A stretch of 42,556 bases of DNA, taken from Burkholderiaceae bacterium (GTDB lineage Bacteria > Pseudomonadota > Gammaproteobacteria > Burkholderiales > Burkholderiaceae_C). This document shows positions 20,592 through 27,797 of this stretch, one piece after another. The first letter of the stretch is position 1; each line of letters begins with the position of its first letter. The stretch covers positions 1 to 42,556 of the forward strand of contig JAEUOY010000034.1 of NCBI GenBank assembly GCA_016790515.1. The letters run 5' to 3'. The translations under genes were made by a program, and so were the position numbers. The notes beneath the pieces are model-generated. The model ran no database searches and was not told the origin of the DNA. It was given only the letters and a program-made list of their open reading frames with translations.

Positions 20592-21113
20592 TCAGTGCAG
20601 ATGCGGCGACCCCGGCGCCGCGTGCAGCAGGCTCACCGCACCCTCGTCGACCGACCGCGCCGCCGTCTCGTCCTCGGTGGCTTCGCGCACCGCGTGCACC
20701 TTCACCTTCAGCCGCAGTGCGATGCCGGCCAGCGGGTGGTTGCCGTCGAGCACCACGTGGTCGGGGTAGATCTCGGTGATCGTGTAGATCGCCTGCGCCG
20801 GCATGCCGGGGGTCGCGGCGCCTTCGGGCAGGCCGTCGAACTGCATGCCGACCTCGATGGGCTCGGGGAGAAGGCTGCGCGATTCGAAGCACACCAGCGC
20901 CGGGTCGTAGTCGCCGAAGCCCTGCTCGGGTTCCAGGTGAAGCTCGGTCTCGAAGCCGGGGCTCTGGTCGGCCAGCGCCTCTTCCAGCTTGGGCAGCAGG
21001 TCGTCGCCGCCGTAGAAGAACTCGACCGGGTCGCTCAGCTCGTCCAGCGTCTGCCCTTGGGCGTCGGACAGCGTCCACACGAGGCTGACGACGCAGGGAT
21101 GGGTGATCAACAT
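20592..21113 (-). CDS. FKBP-type peptidyl-prolyl isomerase, SlyD-like
   Basis: The 173-residue protein has the SlyD arrangement: an FKBP half (VVSLVWTLSDAQGQTLDEL, PVEFFYGGDDLLPKLEEAL), an inserted flap domain (QGFGDYDPALV to about residue 110) and the closing strand (DGNHPLAGIALRLKVKVHAVREAT). Such enzymes speed proline isomerisation and act as chaperones. The His/Cys-rich metal-binding tail of E. coli SlyD is absent; only two His occur at the C terminus. The ATG at 21113 is chosen because it starts the FKBP strand directly. It is divergent from the L16 hydroxylase gene (65-nt gap). Confidence 0.87.
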   Translation of the reverse strand: MLITHPCVVSLVWTLSDAQGQTLDELSDPVEFFYGGDDLLPKLEEALADQSPGFETELHLEPEQGFGDYDPALVCFESRSLLPEPIEVGMQFDGLPEGAATPGMPAQAIYTITEIYPDHVVLDGNHPLAGIALRLKVKVHAVREATEDETAARSVDEGAVSLLHAAPGSPHLH

Positions 21114-21178
21114 CGCTGAATGATCGCACAAGGCCTGCTGCTGCCGGCGGCGCCGGCGCCGCGGCGACAATCCGGGCG

Positions 21179-22330
21179 ATGGATGTCGATCGACCGTTGG
21201 CCTTGCTGGGGGGCCTGTCCGCGGCCCGGTTCATGCGCCGCCACTGGCAGAAGAAGCCGCTGCTGGTGCGCCAGGCCTGGCCTGGCGTGCAACCGCCGAT
21301 CGGCCGCGGCGCGCTGTTCGAGCTGGCCGGCGCCGACGGCGTCGAGTCGCGCCTGCTGACGCGTGCCGGCGGCTGGCGGCTGCGCCACGGCCCGTTCGCG
21401 CGGCGCGCGTTGCCGCCGTTGAAACAGACCGGCTGGACGCTGCTGGTGCAGGGGCTGGACCTGCATTGCCAGCGCGCCCACGAGATGCTGCAGCCGTTCC
21501 GCTTCGTGCCCGAGGCGCGGCTGGACGACCTGATGATCTCGTACGCCAGCGACGGCGGCGGGGTCGGCCCGCACCTGGACTCCTACGACGTGTTCCTGCT
21601 GCAGGTGCAGGGCCGGCGGCGCTGGCGCGTCGGCCCGGTGGCCGATCGCAGCCTGGTGCCGGGGCTGCCGGTGCGCATCCTCGCGAACTTCGAGCCGACC
21701 GAGGAATGGCTGCTCGAGCCCGGTGACATGCTCTACCTGCCACCGCTGTGGGGCCACGACGGCATCGCCGAAGGCGAGTGCATGACCTGTTCGATCGGTT
21801 TTCGCGCCGCCACCGCCACCACGCTGGCGCAGGAGCTGCTGCACCAGCTGGCCGACGGCCTGGAAGCCCCGGAGGCCGGCGCGCCCGAGCGTCTCTACCG
21901 CGACGCCGGCCAGTCGGCGACTGCCACGCCCGGGCGTCTGCCGGCCGGCCTGCGCGAATTCGCCCGGCGCGCGATCGAGCGCGCACTGGCCGACCCGCGC
22001 TCGCTCGACCGCGCGCTGGGGGTGCTGATGACCGAACCCAAGCCGCAGGTCTGGTTCGATGCCGGCCAGCCCTTGGCGCACGGCAGCGGCGTGGTGCTGG
22101 ACCGGCGCAGCCGCATGGCCTGGGATGACAGCCATGTATTTCTCAATGGCGAGGCCTTCGACGCCGGCGGGCGCGATGCCCGGCTGATGCGCCGGCTGGC
22201 CGACACGCGCCGCCTCGAGGCGGCCGACGTCGCCCGCCTGGGCCAGGACGCGCGAGCGCTGCTCGACGATTGGGCCGAGGCAGGCTGGGTGCGGCCGCTG
22301 ATCCGACCCGTGCAGGAGATGCAGCCGTGA
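21179..22330 (+). CDS. ycfD: Ribosomal protein L16 arginine 3-hydroxylase (YcfD/ribosomal oxygenase type)
   Basis: The 383-residue protein is a JmjC-type cupin oxygenase using Fe(II) and 2-oxoglutarate. The iron ligands are visible as H132 and D134 (GPHLDSYDVFLLQ) and H193 (LWGHDGIAEGECMTCSIGFRA). These stretches, and the start LSAARFMRRHWQKKPLLVRQAW, match E. coli YcfD, which hydroxylates an arginine of ribosomal protein L16. A C-terminal winged-helix-like dimer region follows, as in that family. The ribosome binding site is weak. Its stop overlaps the GTG start of the next gene by three bases (GTGA). Identification is from motifs; L16 as substrate is family knowledge. Confidence 0.9.
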   Translation: MDVDRPLALLGGLSAARFMRRHWQKKPLLVRQAWPGVQPPIGRGALFELAGADGVESRLLTRAGGWRLRHGPFARRALPPLKQTGWTLLVQGLDLHCQRAHEMLQPFRFVPEARLDDLMISYASDGGGVGPHLDSYDVFLLQVQGRRRWRVGPVADRSLVPGLPVRILANFEPTEEWLLEPGDMLYLPPLWGHDGIAEGECMTCSIGFRAATATTLAQELLHQLADGLEAPEAGAPERLYRDAGQSATATPGRLPAGLREFARRAIERALADPRSLDRALGVLMTEPKPQVWFDAGQPLAHGSGVVLDRRSRMAWDDSHVFLNGEAFDAGGRDARLMRRLADTRRLEAADVARLGQDARALLDDWAEAGWVRPLIRPVQEMQP

Positions 22331-22869
22331 CGAGAGCCGCTGAACCCCAGGAGCTGCCGCAGCCCGGCGTGCACCAAGGCCGCGAGCAGTGCCGGGCCCT
22401 GCTGCGGCAGGCCTTGATCGACCTGGGCCGTCCCGAGGTTTCTTCGGCGGGCGCACCGCGGCCCGCGTTGCGCGAGGCCTGGCTGGTCGATCGGCAGTTC
22501 GGCGACTGGCCGCTGGACGACCCGGCGGTGCTCGACAGCCTGTCGGCCTGGCTGCGTCCCGCCGGAGGGCGCTGCCTGCACATCGTCGGCCTGGACTTCG
22601 AGGCCACCGCGCGGGCGCTGCCGCGGTTTGCGCGCTGGCGCCGTGACTGGTCGCATGCCGTCGATGCACGTCGCCCGGCCGAGGGTTTGCCGATGCCGCC
22701 GCTGCGCGGACTGCTGGCCGGCAGCCTCGTCTGGCAATGGCTGGACGCGGCCGACTTCCGGCTTCGCCTGATCACCAACCCGGTGCATCTGCGAGCGGCA
22801 CAAGAGCAGCTTGCAGACTTTTTGCAACAGTCCGAGCCGGCCTGGCCTGTCACGACCTTGGGTTTATAG
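22327..22869 (+). CDS. Unknown protein translationally coupled to the L16 hydroxylase
   Basis: This 180-residue protein starts at a GTG inside the stop of the hydroxylase gene (GTGA overlap), so the two are made together. I do not recognise it. It has no signal peptide or membrane segment. After a hydrophilic N terminus (about 40 residues), the rest alternates helices and short strands: LRPAGGRCLHIVGLDFEA, LPRFARWRRDWSHAVDAR, DAADFRLRLITNPVHLR, and a terminal helix. This alternating pattern could be a small phospholipase-D-like or alpha/beta fold, but no HKD motif is present. The tight coupling suggests a role linked to ribosome modification. Function unknown. Confidence 0.72.
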   Translation: MTRAAEPQELPQPGVHQGREQCRALLRQALIDLGRPEVSSAGAPRPALREAWLVDRQFGDWPLDDPAVLDSLSAWLRPAGGRCLHIVGLDFEATARALPRFARWRRDWSHAVDARRPAEGLPMPPLRGLLAGSLVWQWLDAADFRLRLITNPVHLRAAQEQLADFLQQSEPAWPVTTLGL

Positions 22870-22889
22870 GGGCCTTCCCTAGGTTTGGC

Positions 22890-22895
22890 TATAAT
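22890..22895 (+). promoter_or_regulatory. TATAAT -10 box for the small lipoprotein transcript
   Basis: A perfect TATAAT lies 139 nt before the lipoprotein ATG in an otherwise GC-rich context. No good -35 is visible at 16-18 nt; a TAGGG/CCCTA hairpin (22867-22881) occupies that region. The start of transcription would be near 22902. Confidence 0.6.
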
Positions 22896-22901
22896 GCTGG
22901 G

Positions 22902-23033
22902 CTGGGTCCAGAGGGGCTCGAGCCTTCTGGAACTGGTTTCTGAACACATCGGTGGCACCACACCGGGTCAGCTGAATGTGTCAGGTCCCCCTTTACCGGT
23001 AATGTCGATCGACATCTTTCACTGAGGATACAA
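22902..23033 (+). ncRNA. Highly structured 5' leader (or small RNA) upstream of the lipoprotein gene
   Basis: This 130-nt leader contains several consecutive base-paired elements. Hairpin 1 at 22908-22930 has 8 bp (one G-T) around a 7-nt loop. A second element at 22941-22983 has an outer TGAACACAT/ATGTGTCA stem with one bulge, enclosing CGGTG/CACCG. The palindrome TACCGGTA is at 22994-23001, and the 14-bp perfect palindrome ATGTCGA-TCGACAT at 23002-23015. A GAGGA Shine-Dalgarno follows (23024-23028). I do not recognise a known riboswitch. It may stabilise the mRNA, control translation, or be processed to a small RNA. Pairing was read by eye, not computed. Confidence 0.45.
23002..23015. repeat. 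Perfect 14-bp palindrome before the lipoprotein ribosome binding site
   Basis: ATGTCGA-TCGACAT is fully self-complementary and abuts a second palindrome, TACCGGTA (22994-23001). As DNA it could be an operator. As RNA it would form a 5-bp stem with a GATC loop 8 nt before the Shine-Dalgarno. Confidence 0.6.
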
Positions 23034-23273
23034 ATGAACAAGTCGCTCCTGTTGGCCACCCTGGTCGCCGCCGCCGCCCTGACCGCCTGCGGCAAGAAGG
23101 AAGAAGCCCCCGCGGCGGCCCCCGCCGCTCCCGCGCCGGTTGCTGCCGCCGCGTCGGAAGTCGCCGCTGCCGCTTCGTCGGTCGCTGATTCGGCCGCTTC
23201 GGCCGCTGCTGCTGCCGCCACCGGCGTCGCCGACGCTGCCTCGGCCGCGGCTGCCGCTGCTGCCAGCAAGTAA
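23034..23273 (+). CDS. Small alanine-rich lipoprotein
   Basis: The 79-residue precursor has a classic lipoprotein signal (MNKSLLLATL, lipobox LTAC with C19) and then GKKEE, a Pro/Ala linker (about 25-35) and an almost pure Ala/Ser/Val helix to the end. Val recurs every seven residues (V36, V43, V50), and a 15-residue unit beginning VAD repeats at 50 and 65. The last residue is Lys. Size, lipid anchor, heptad helix and C-terminal Lys recall Braun's lipoprotein and OprI, but the sequence is not homologous as far as I can see. It has its own TATAAT box, structured leader, good ribosome site and strong terminator, as expected for an abundant protein. Function unknown. Confidence 0.82.
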   Translation: MNKSLLLATLVAAAALTACGKKEEAPAAAPAAPAPVAAAASEVAAAASSVADSAASAAAAAATGVADAASAAAAAAASK

Positions 23274-23292
23274 TTCGGCCCGTTCCGAATCG

Positions 23293-23318
23293 AAAGGCCG
23301 CCTTCGGGCGGCCTTTTT
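23293..23318 (+). terminator. Strong intrinsic terminator of the lipoprotein gene
   Basis: AAAGGCCGCC-TTCG-GGCGGCCTTT forms a 10-bp stem capped by a stable TTCG tetraloop and runs into five T's (23314-23318). It lies 20 nt after the lipoprotein stop. On the other strand only three T's follow the stem, so it would end the convergent kinase transcript less well. Confidence 0.93.
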
Positions 23319-23328
23319 GCTGCCAGGC

Positions 23329-25140
23329 TCAGCGCACGACCTCGACCGAGAACCGGGCAGCCCCATAGACATCGCAGTCCGGCGCGGCACAGCGCGCCCT
23401 GCCGGCGAACACCGAGCCGGCGCCGGTATGGCTCTGCACCGCTGCCGCGGCGGCGGCGCCGGTCGGCAGCTTCAGGAACCAGTCTTCGCGCCCGATGCCG
23501 ATCTTCGAGAAGTCGCGTGGATGCTCTGAAACGATGACGGCAAAGTGCTCGGTGCCGGTGGGCTCGAAGGTGTCGAGCGGCCAGTTCGACTGCGGCAGGC
23601 TCAGGCGCCGACCGGCACGGATGCGGTTGTCGGTGGCCATGCTGTTGGGAAACAGCAGCATCAGTGACCCGTCGGGGCCGCCGACCAGCACGTAGACATG
23701 GCCGTCGCGGGTCGAGTCGACCGTGAAGGCCAGGCGGTCGCGGCCGATGCGCAGGCGCGGCTGGGCCGGCTGGGCCTGGACCCCGAAATCGGGATCGCGG
23801 GCCTGCATCAGGCGGTCGAACTCGGCATCGATCGATCCCGGTGCAGCAGCCGGCAGCGCTGCTGCCGCCGGCGGTGGCGGCGCCGGCGCCGGAACGACGG
23901 CAGGCGGCGGGGCCGCCGCCGGCGCGGTCGATGTTGCTGCGGGCAGCGGCGCCGCCGACTGGCGCTGGCCGGCCCAGAACGCCACGGCGCCGGCCAGGCC
24001 CAGCGCGGCCAGGCCGCCGACGATCAGCGGCGCCCGCGACGGCCCGGCGCCGCCGGTGCTTGCCGCTGCGGGCAGCGCAGGGGAAGCGGGACGTGGGGTG
24101 GCGCTGGCCGCCGGCGGCGCCACCTGGCGCCGCGGCGCCGAGGCGGCGCCGCCGCCATCGATGCCCAGTGCCAGCCGCAGCGCGTCCACCGAGGCGGTGC
24201 GCTCGGTCGGCCGCACCTGCAGGCCGTCGTCGATGGCCTGCAGGAAGCGGGGCGAATAGCGGCCGGCGGCGCTGCGCACCAGGGGCACGTAGCCGTCGGA
24301 AACGCTGCGCGCCACCGACACCGGCGGTTTGCTGCCGGTGATCGCGACATGGATCACCGCGCACAGCGCGTAGACGTCGGTCCAGGGCCCCTGCTTCAGC
24401 GAGGGCACCTCGGCGTACTGCTCGATCGGCGCATAGCCGGGTTTCAGGATCGTGGTCAGTGCCTGCGTCGCATCGCCGATCACCTGACGCGCCGCGCCGA
24501 AGTCCAGCAGCAGCGGCCGGCCGCTGTCGCTGAGCATCAGGATGTTGTCGGGCGAGATGTCGCGGTGCAGGCAATGCTCGGCATGGATGACCTTCAGCGC
24601 GTCGGTCAGTGCGGCCAGCAGTGCCATCAGCCAGCGCTCGTCGGGCGGCACCCCCAGCTGCTTGAGCCGTTCCTTCAGCGTCACGCCCTCGTAGAAGGCC
24701 ATGGCCATGTAGGCCGTGCCGTTGGCCTGCCAGATGCGGAAGACCTTGAGCAGCGAGGGGTGGTCGAACTGCGCCAGCATGCGGGCCTCGTTGACGAAGC
24801 TGTCCAGCCCGGCGTCGAACACCGCGCGGTGCCGTTCGGCGCTGACCACCACCTGGAGCCCGCCGGCGCGGGTGGCCAGCGAGGCCGGCATGTACTCCTT
24901 GATCGCGACCCGGCGTTGCAGCGAATGGTCCTGCGCCAGGTAGACGATGCCGAAGCCGCCCTCGCCGAGCACGCGCAGCAGTTCGAACTCGGCCAGGTGG
25001 GTGCCCACCGGCAGCGCATTGCCGCGGTCGGCATCGCGGCGCACCGATGGCGGGATCAGTTCGGTGGCTGCCCAGGCGTCGTCCCGCGACCGCGCTGCAG
25101 GCAGCGGGCGCGAGGCGTCGTCGGAGGGAAGGCTGCTCAT
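23329..25140 (-). CDS. Membrane-anchored Ser/Thr protein kinase with C-terminal DUF4384 domain
   Basis: The 603-residue protein has a Hanks-type kinase domain (about residues 50-325): Gly loop LGEGGFGIVY, K81 in AIKEY, catalytic loop HRDISPDN (192-199) and DFG at D213. All catalytic residues are present. The loop reads ISPDN where most kinases have LKPxN, as in many bacterial kinases of this subgroup. An Ala/Pro-rich linker leads to one membrane segment (about 378-400). After a second Pro/Ala stretch, the periplasmic part (about 470-590) resembles DUF4384: YVLVGGPDGSLMLLFPNSM, RRLSLPQ, FAVIVSEHPRDFSKIG. It may sense an envelope signal. Targets are unknown. It converges on the small lipoprotein gene. 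Confidence 0.88.
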   Translation of the reverse strand: MSSLPSDDASRPLPAARSRDDAWAATELIPPSVRRDADRGNALPVGTHLAEFELLRVLGEGGFGIVYLAQDHSLQRRVAIKEYMPASLATRAGGLQVVVSAERHRAVFDAGLDSFVNEARMLAQFDHPSLLKVFRIWQANGTAYMAMAFYEGVTLKERLKQLGVPPDERWLMALLAALTDALKVIHAEHCLHRDISPDNILMLSDSGRPLLLDFGAARQVIGDATQALTTILKPGYAPIEQYAEVPSLKQGPWTDVYALCAVIHVAITGSKPPVSVARSVSDGYVPLVRSAAGRYSPRFLQAIDDGLQVRPTERTASVDALRLALGIDGGGAASAPRRQVAPPAASATPRPASPALPAAASTGGAGPSRAPLIVGGLAALGLAGAVAFWAGQRQSAAPLPAATSTAPAAAPPPAVVPAPAPPPPAAAALPAAAPGSIDAEFDRLMQARDPDFGVQAQPAQPRLRIGRDRLAFTVDSTRDGHVYVLVGGPDGSLMLLFPNSMATDNRIRAGRRLSLPQSNWPLDTFEPTGTEHFAVIVSEHPRDFSKIGIGREDWFLKLPTGAAAAAAVQSHTGAGSVFAGRARCAAPDCDVYGAARFSVEVVR

Positions 25141-25229
25141 CGTGGAGGGGTCCGGCGCCGGGGCGTCGGTTCATTGTCGTTCAGGTGTTCGCCGCCGCGG
25201 GTCCCCCGAGAAGGCGGTCGCGCTGCGTA

Positions 25230-25922
25230 TCAGCGCCGCTTGTACTGCCCGGCGCCGAACAGCACGTCGCGTGCGGCATCGTCGGTCAGCGGCTTGCGCC
25301 GGTCGGCCAGCACCTCGACGCCGCGCATCACCGCCGGCCGCGCGGCGATCTCGTCGAACCAGCCCTTCAGGTGCGGGTAGTCGTCCCAGTCTATGCCCTG
25401 GTTCTTCCACGAGCGCAACCACGGAAAGACCGCGATGTCGGCGATCGAGTATTCGGCGCAGCCCACGTAGCGGCTCCTGGCGAGCCGCCGGTCGAGCACG
25501 CCGTACAGCCGCCGGGCCTCGTTGGTGTAGCGCTCGATCGCATAGGGCAGCTTCTCGGGCGCATAGATGCGGAAATGGTGCGCCTGGCCCAGCATCGGGC
25601 CGACGCTGCCCATCTGGAACATCAGCCACTGGAGCACCTCGTAGCGCAGGCGCAGGTCGTCGGGCAGGAAGCGGCCGGTCTTGGCGGCCAGGTAGATCAG
25701 GATCGCGCCGGATTCGAACAGGCTGATCGGCTGGCCGTCGGGTCCGTCGGGGTCGACGATCGCGGGGATCTTGTTGTTGGGGCTGATGGCGAGGAATGAC
25801 GGGGCAAATTGCTCACCGGCGCCGATATTCACCGCGATCGCCCGGTACGGCAGGCCGCATTCCTCCAGCATGATATGGACCTTGTGTCCATTGGGCGTGG
25901 CCCACGAATACACATCGATCAT
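25230..25922 (-). CDS. yfcG: YfcG-type glutathione S-transferase (disulfide-bond oxidoreductase)
   Basis: The 230-residue protein matches the Nu-class GST YfcG in its whole N-terminal domain: MIDVYSWATPNGHK (T9 and N11, the glutathione-contacting residues of that class), ISPNNKIPAIVDPDG and SLFESGAILIYLA. The C-terminal helical domain has LGQAHHF and NYSIADIA-like YSIADIAVFPW. YfcG enzymes bind two GSH or GSSG and reduce disulfides. I chose the ATG at 25922, which gives the exact family N terminus; an upstream ATG at 26045 would add 41 residues of unrelated, Arg/Pro-rich sequence. It is divergent from an unknown gene across 136 nt in which I see no clear operator. Confidence 0.9.
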   Translation of the reverse strand: MIDVYSWATPNGHKVHIMLEECGLPYRAIAVNIGAGEQFAPSFLAISPNNKIPAIVDPDGPDGQPISLFESGAILIYLAAKTGRFLPDDLRLRYEVLQWLMFQMGSVGPMLGQAHHFRIYAPEKLPYAIERYTNEARRLYGVLDRRLARSRYVGCAEYSIADIAVFPWLRSWKNQGIDWDDYPHLKGWFDEIAARPAVMRGVEVLADRRKPLTDDAARDVLFGAGQYKRR

Positions 25923-26058
25923 CGGTCGTCCTCTCGAGCCTGGCTCGGGCCAGGCTTGCCTGGCCAGCTTGCACCGCGCGCTTCGGGGCCGGTGTGCGCT
26001 GGCGGGTTCCAGCGGGCGCCCGGTGGCCGTGGCGGCTTCAACCAAACCACTCTAAACC

Positions 26059-26793
26059 ATGCTGAAGTCCTTGCGACGCATGCTTGCCCGGGGTCCGGCG
26101 CTGCCCGAGACGTCGGCCCTGCAGCAATGGGCCGACGTGCGCGGCCACGGCTACCGCCGGGTGCGCGACGCCGAAGGCTGCGTCATCGACGGCAAGCTCG
26201 GCACGCAGGCCTGGCGCATCGAATGGGGCGCCTCGCAGCGCGACTACATCACCGGCTTCGAACTGCGCCTGATGGCCGAGCTCGCGCTGCCGCCCCAGCT
26301 GCTGGCGATGGTCCTGAACCGCTCGCTGCTCGAGACCATGGAGCGCACCGTCTACGAACGCTTCGTCGACGACGTGCAGACCCGCATCGACACCGACACG
26401 CCGCCCGAGATGCGCTGGCTGGTCATGTACCGGCAGGCTGGCGCGCAGGATCTGGGACCGTTGCGCGAGCGCTACGGCGCCGTCTGCAGCATCTCGCCCT
26501 GGCTGCAGCAATGGCTGGCCGGTCCGCTCAACGATGCGCTGGCCGCCACGGTCGACCGCGTGGCGGCCGATCAGCCGGTGGTGCTGACGATCGGCCGCGG
26601 CCGGCTGATGCTGCGCACGGCGATGGCCCAGCCCGATGCCGGCGCGCTCGCGGCCTGGTTCTCGGTGTTCGAGCACGGCCTGCGCGAGGCGCGGCGCCTG
26701 GGCCAGGAATGGCGCGCCGCCAGCGCCGGCGGCCTGACCACCCAGCCCAGCGCCTGGTCGAACAGCGAACTCGTCCCGACCAGCGTGCCCTAG
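26059..26793 (+). CDS. Unknown cytoplasmic protein
   Basis: I do not recognise this 244-residue protein. It begins MLKSLRRMLARG, a basic amphipathic start, and has no signal peptide or membrane segment. The middle contains VIDGKLGTQAWRIEWGAS and ITGFELRLMAEL, then MERTVYERFVDDVQTRIDT and a C-terminal helix. Codon use and composition are like the surrounding genes, so it is probably a genuine, vertically kept gene. It converges on the Crp/Fnr gene with only 9 nt between the stops and is divergent from the yfcG-like gene. No function can be assigned. Confidence 0.75.
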   Translation: MLKSLRRMLARGPALPETSALQQWADVRGHGYRRVRDAEGCVIDGKLGTQAWRIEWGASQRDYITGFELRLMAELALPPQLLAMVLNRSLLETMERTVYERFVDDVQTRIDTDTPPEMRWLVMYRQAGAQDLGPLRERYGAVCSISPWLQQWLAGPLNDALAATVDRVAADQPVVLTIGRGRLMLRTAMAQPDAGALAAWFSVFEHGLREARRLGQEWRAASAGGLTTQPSAWSNSELVPTSVP

Positions 26794-26802
26794 GAGCGCG
26801 GG

Positions 26803-27567
26803 TCAGCCCTCGGCGATATCGAGCAGCTTGTCGCGCGACAGCACCACCAGCCGTGTCGGCTCGACGCGCACTGCGCCTTCGCGCTCGAAGCCCTTCAGCT
26901 CCTGGTTGACGCGCTGGCGCGAGGCGCCCAGCAACTGCGCGAGGTCTTCCTGCGCCAGCTGCAGGCCGATGCGGATCTCCTCGCCCTGCTCGATGCCGTA
27001 GCTCTTGGACAGCAGGATGATCTGCTTGGCCAGCCGGGCCGACAGCGGCTTGGTGTTCAGGTCCTCGAACTGGTTGAACATCAGGCGCAGGCGCCGGCAG
27101 TTCAGGCGCAGCAAGGCGTCGTACAGCTCGGGGTGCTGCACGAGCAGCTCCTTGAAATCGGCCTTGCGCACGCACAGCAGCGTGGTCTCGCCGTGGGCGT
27201 CGGCGTCGTGGGTGTGCGGCAGGCCGTCGAACAGCGAGATGTCGCCGAACCAGACGCCGGGTTCGCAGTAGGTCAGCGTCACCTGCTTGCCCGACAGCGA
27301 CACCAGCGAGACCCGCACCGCGCCCTTGGCCACGCCGCACCAGTCCTCGGCCGGGGTGCCGCGGGCGGCCAGCGCCGAACCATCGCTCAGGCGGCGCACG
27401 TAGGCACGCGACAGGATCGCCTGGCGCAGCGGCTGCGAGAGGCGCGAGAACCAGACGCCGGATTCGATGTTCTGCCGTTCTTCGACGGTGAGGACCGGGG
27501 TGTTCATGGCTTGTCCCAGGCGCGACGAGAGCGCCGCGATAGCCACCGTATTGTCCATCAGCGACAT
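26803..27567 (-). CDS. Crp/Fnr-family transcriptional regulator
   Basis: The 254-residue protein has a cyclic-nucleotide-binding beta-barrel (about 40-155, with the jelly-roll stretch GVWFGDISLFDG) and a C-terminal Crp-type winged helix (about 175-245, LAQEDLAQLLGASRQRVNQELKGFE as HTH). The N terminus lacks the Cys cluster of FNR, and the barrel lacks an obvious full cAMP-binding signature, so the effector is open. Start options are 27567 (with ATGs also at codons 4 and 21); I give the longest. The gene is divergent from the FimV-like gene across 230 nt. It could control that gene, but no classic Crp or FNR half-site pair is visible there. Confidence 0.88.
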   Translation of the reverse strand: MSLMDNTVAIAALSSRLGQAMNTPVLTVEERQNIESGVWFSRLSQPLRQAILSRAYVRRLSDGSALAARGTPAEDWCGVAKGAVRVSLVSLSGKQVTLTYCEPGVWFGDISLFDGLPHTHDADAHGETTLLCVRKADFKELLVQHPELYDALLRLNCRRLRLMFNQFEDLNTKPLSARLAKQIILLSKSYGIEQGEEIRIGLQLAQEDLAQLLGASRQRVNQELKGFEREGAVRVEPTRLVVLSRDKLLDIAEG

Positions 27568-27724
27568 GATCGCCCCAAGGCCGAGTTGCCGCCGCCGGCG
27601 ACCCGCGGGGCTGCCGCCGCAATTCGCCCGACGCGCCAGGCACCACGATGACCGCCGTGGTGCTCGGGCCCCGCGCGCCGTCGTCCGGAAGAACCGGGAG
27701 GCGACGAGAATTTCGGCCGGATTT

Positions 27725-27748
27725 CCGCCCCGGCACGATCGGGGGCGG
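27725..27748. other. Hairpin upstream of the FimV-like gene
   Basis: CCGCCCC (27725-27731) and GGGGCGG (27742-27748) pair across a 10-nt loop. No T-run follows, so it is not an intrinsic terminator. It could be a structured site in the 230-nt divergent region, which otherwise shows no gene. Confidence 0.3.
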
Positions 27749-27760
27749 CGGGGAGCTGCA

Positions 27761-27769
27761 TGCTAGAGT
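27761..27769 (+). promoter_or_regulatory. Candidate extended -10 promoter of the FimV-like gene
   Basis: TGCTAGAGT fits the extended -10 pattern TGnTAnAnT, in the only AT-rich patch of the divergent region. It would start transcription about 20 nt before the TTG start at 27798. Confidence 0.4.
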
Positions 27770-27797
27770 AAATTGATCATTTCTTGGACATCCACGC

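Noticed and set aside
27725-27748. Terminator-like hairpin between Crp/Fnr and FimV-like genes
   Set aside because: The genes are divergent, so no transcript ends there, and there is no T-run. Kept only as an unexplained hairpin.
27770-27790. Possible FNR box around TTGAT in the FimV-like promoter
   Set aside because: The second half-site ATCAA is absent at the right distance; TGATCA there is a simple six-base palindrome.
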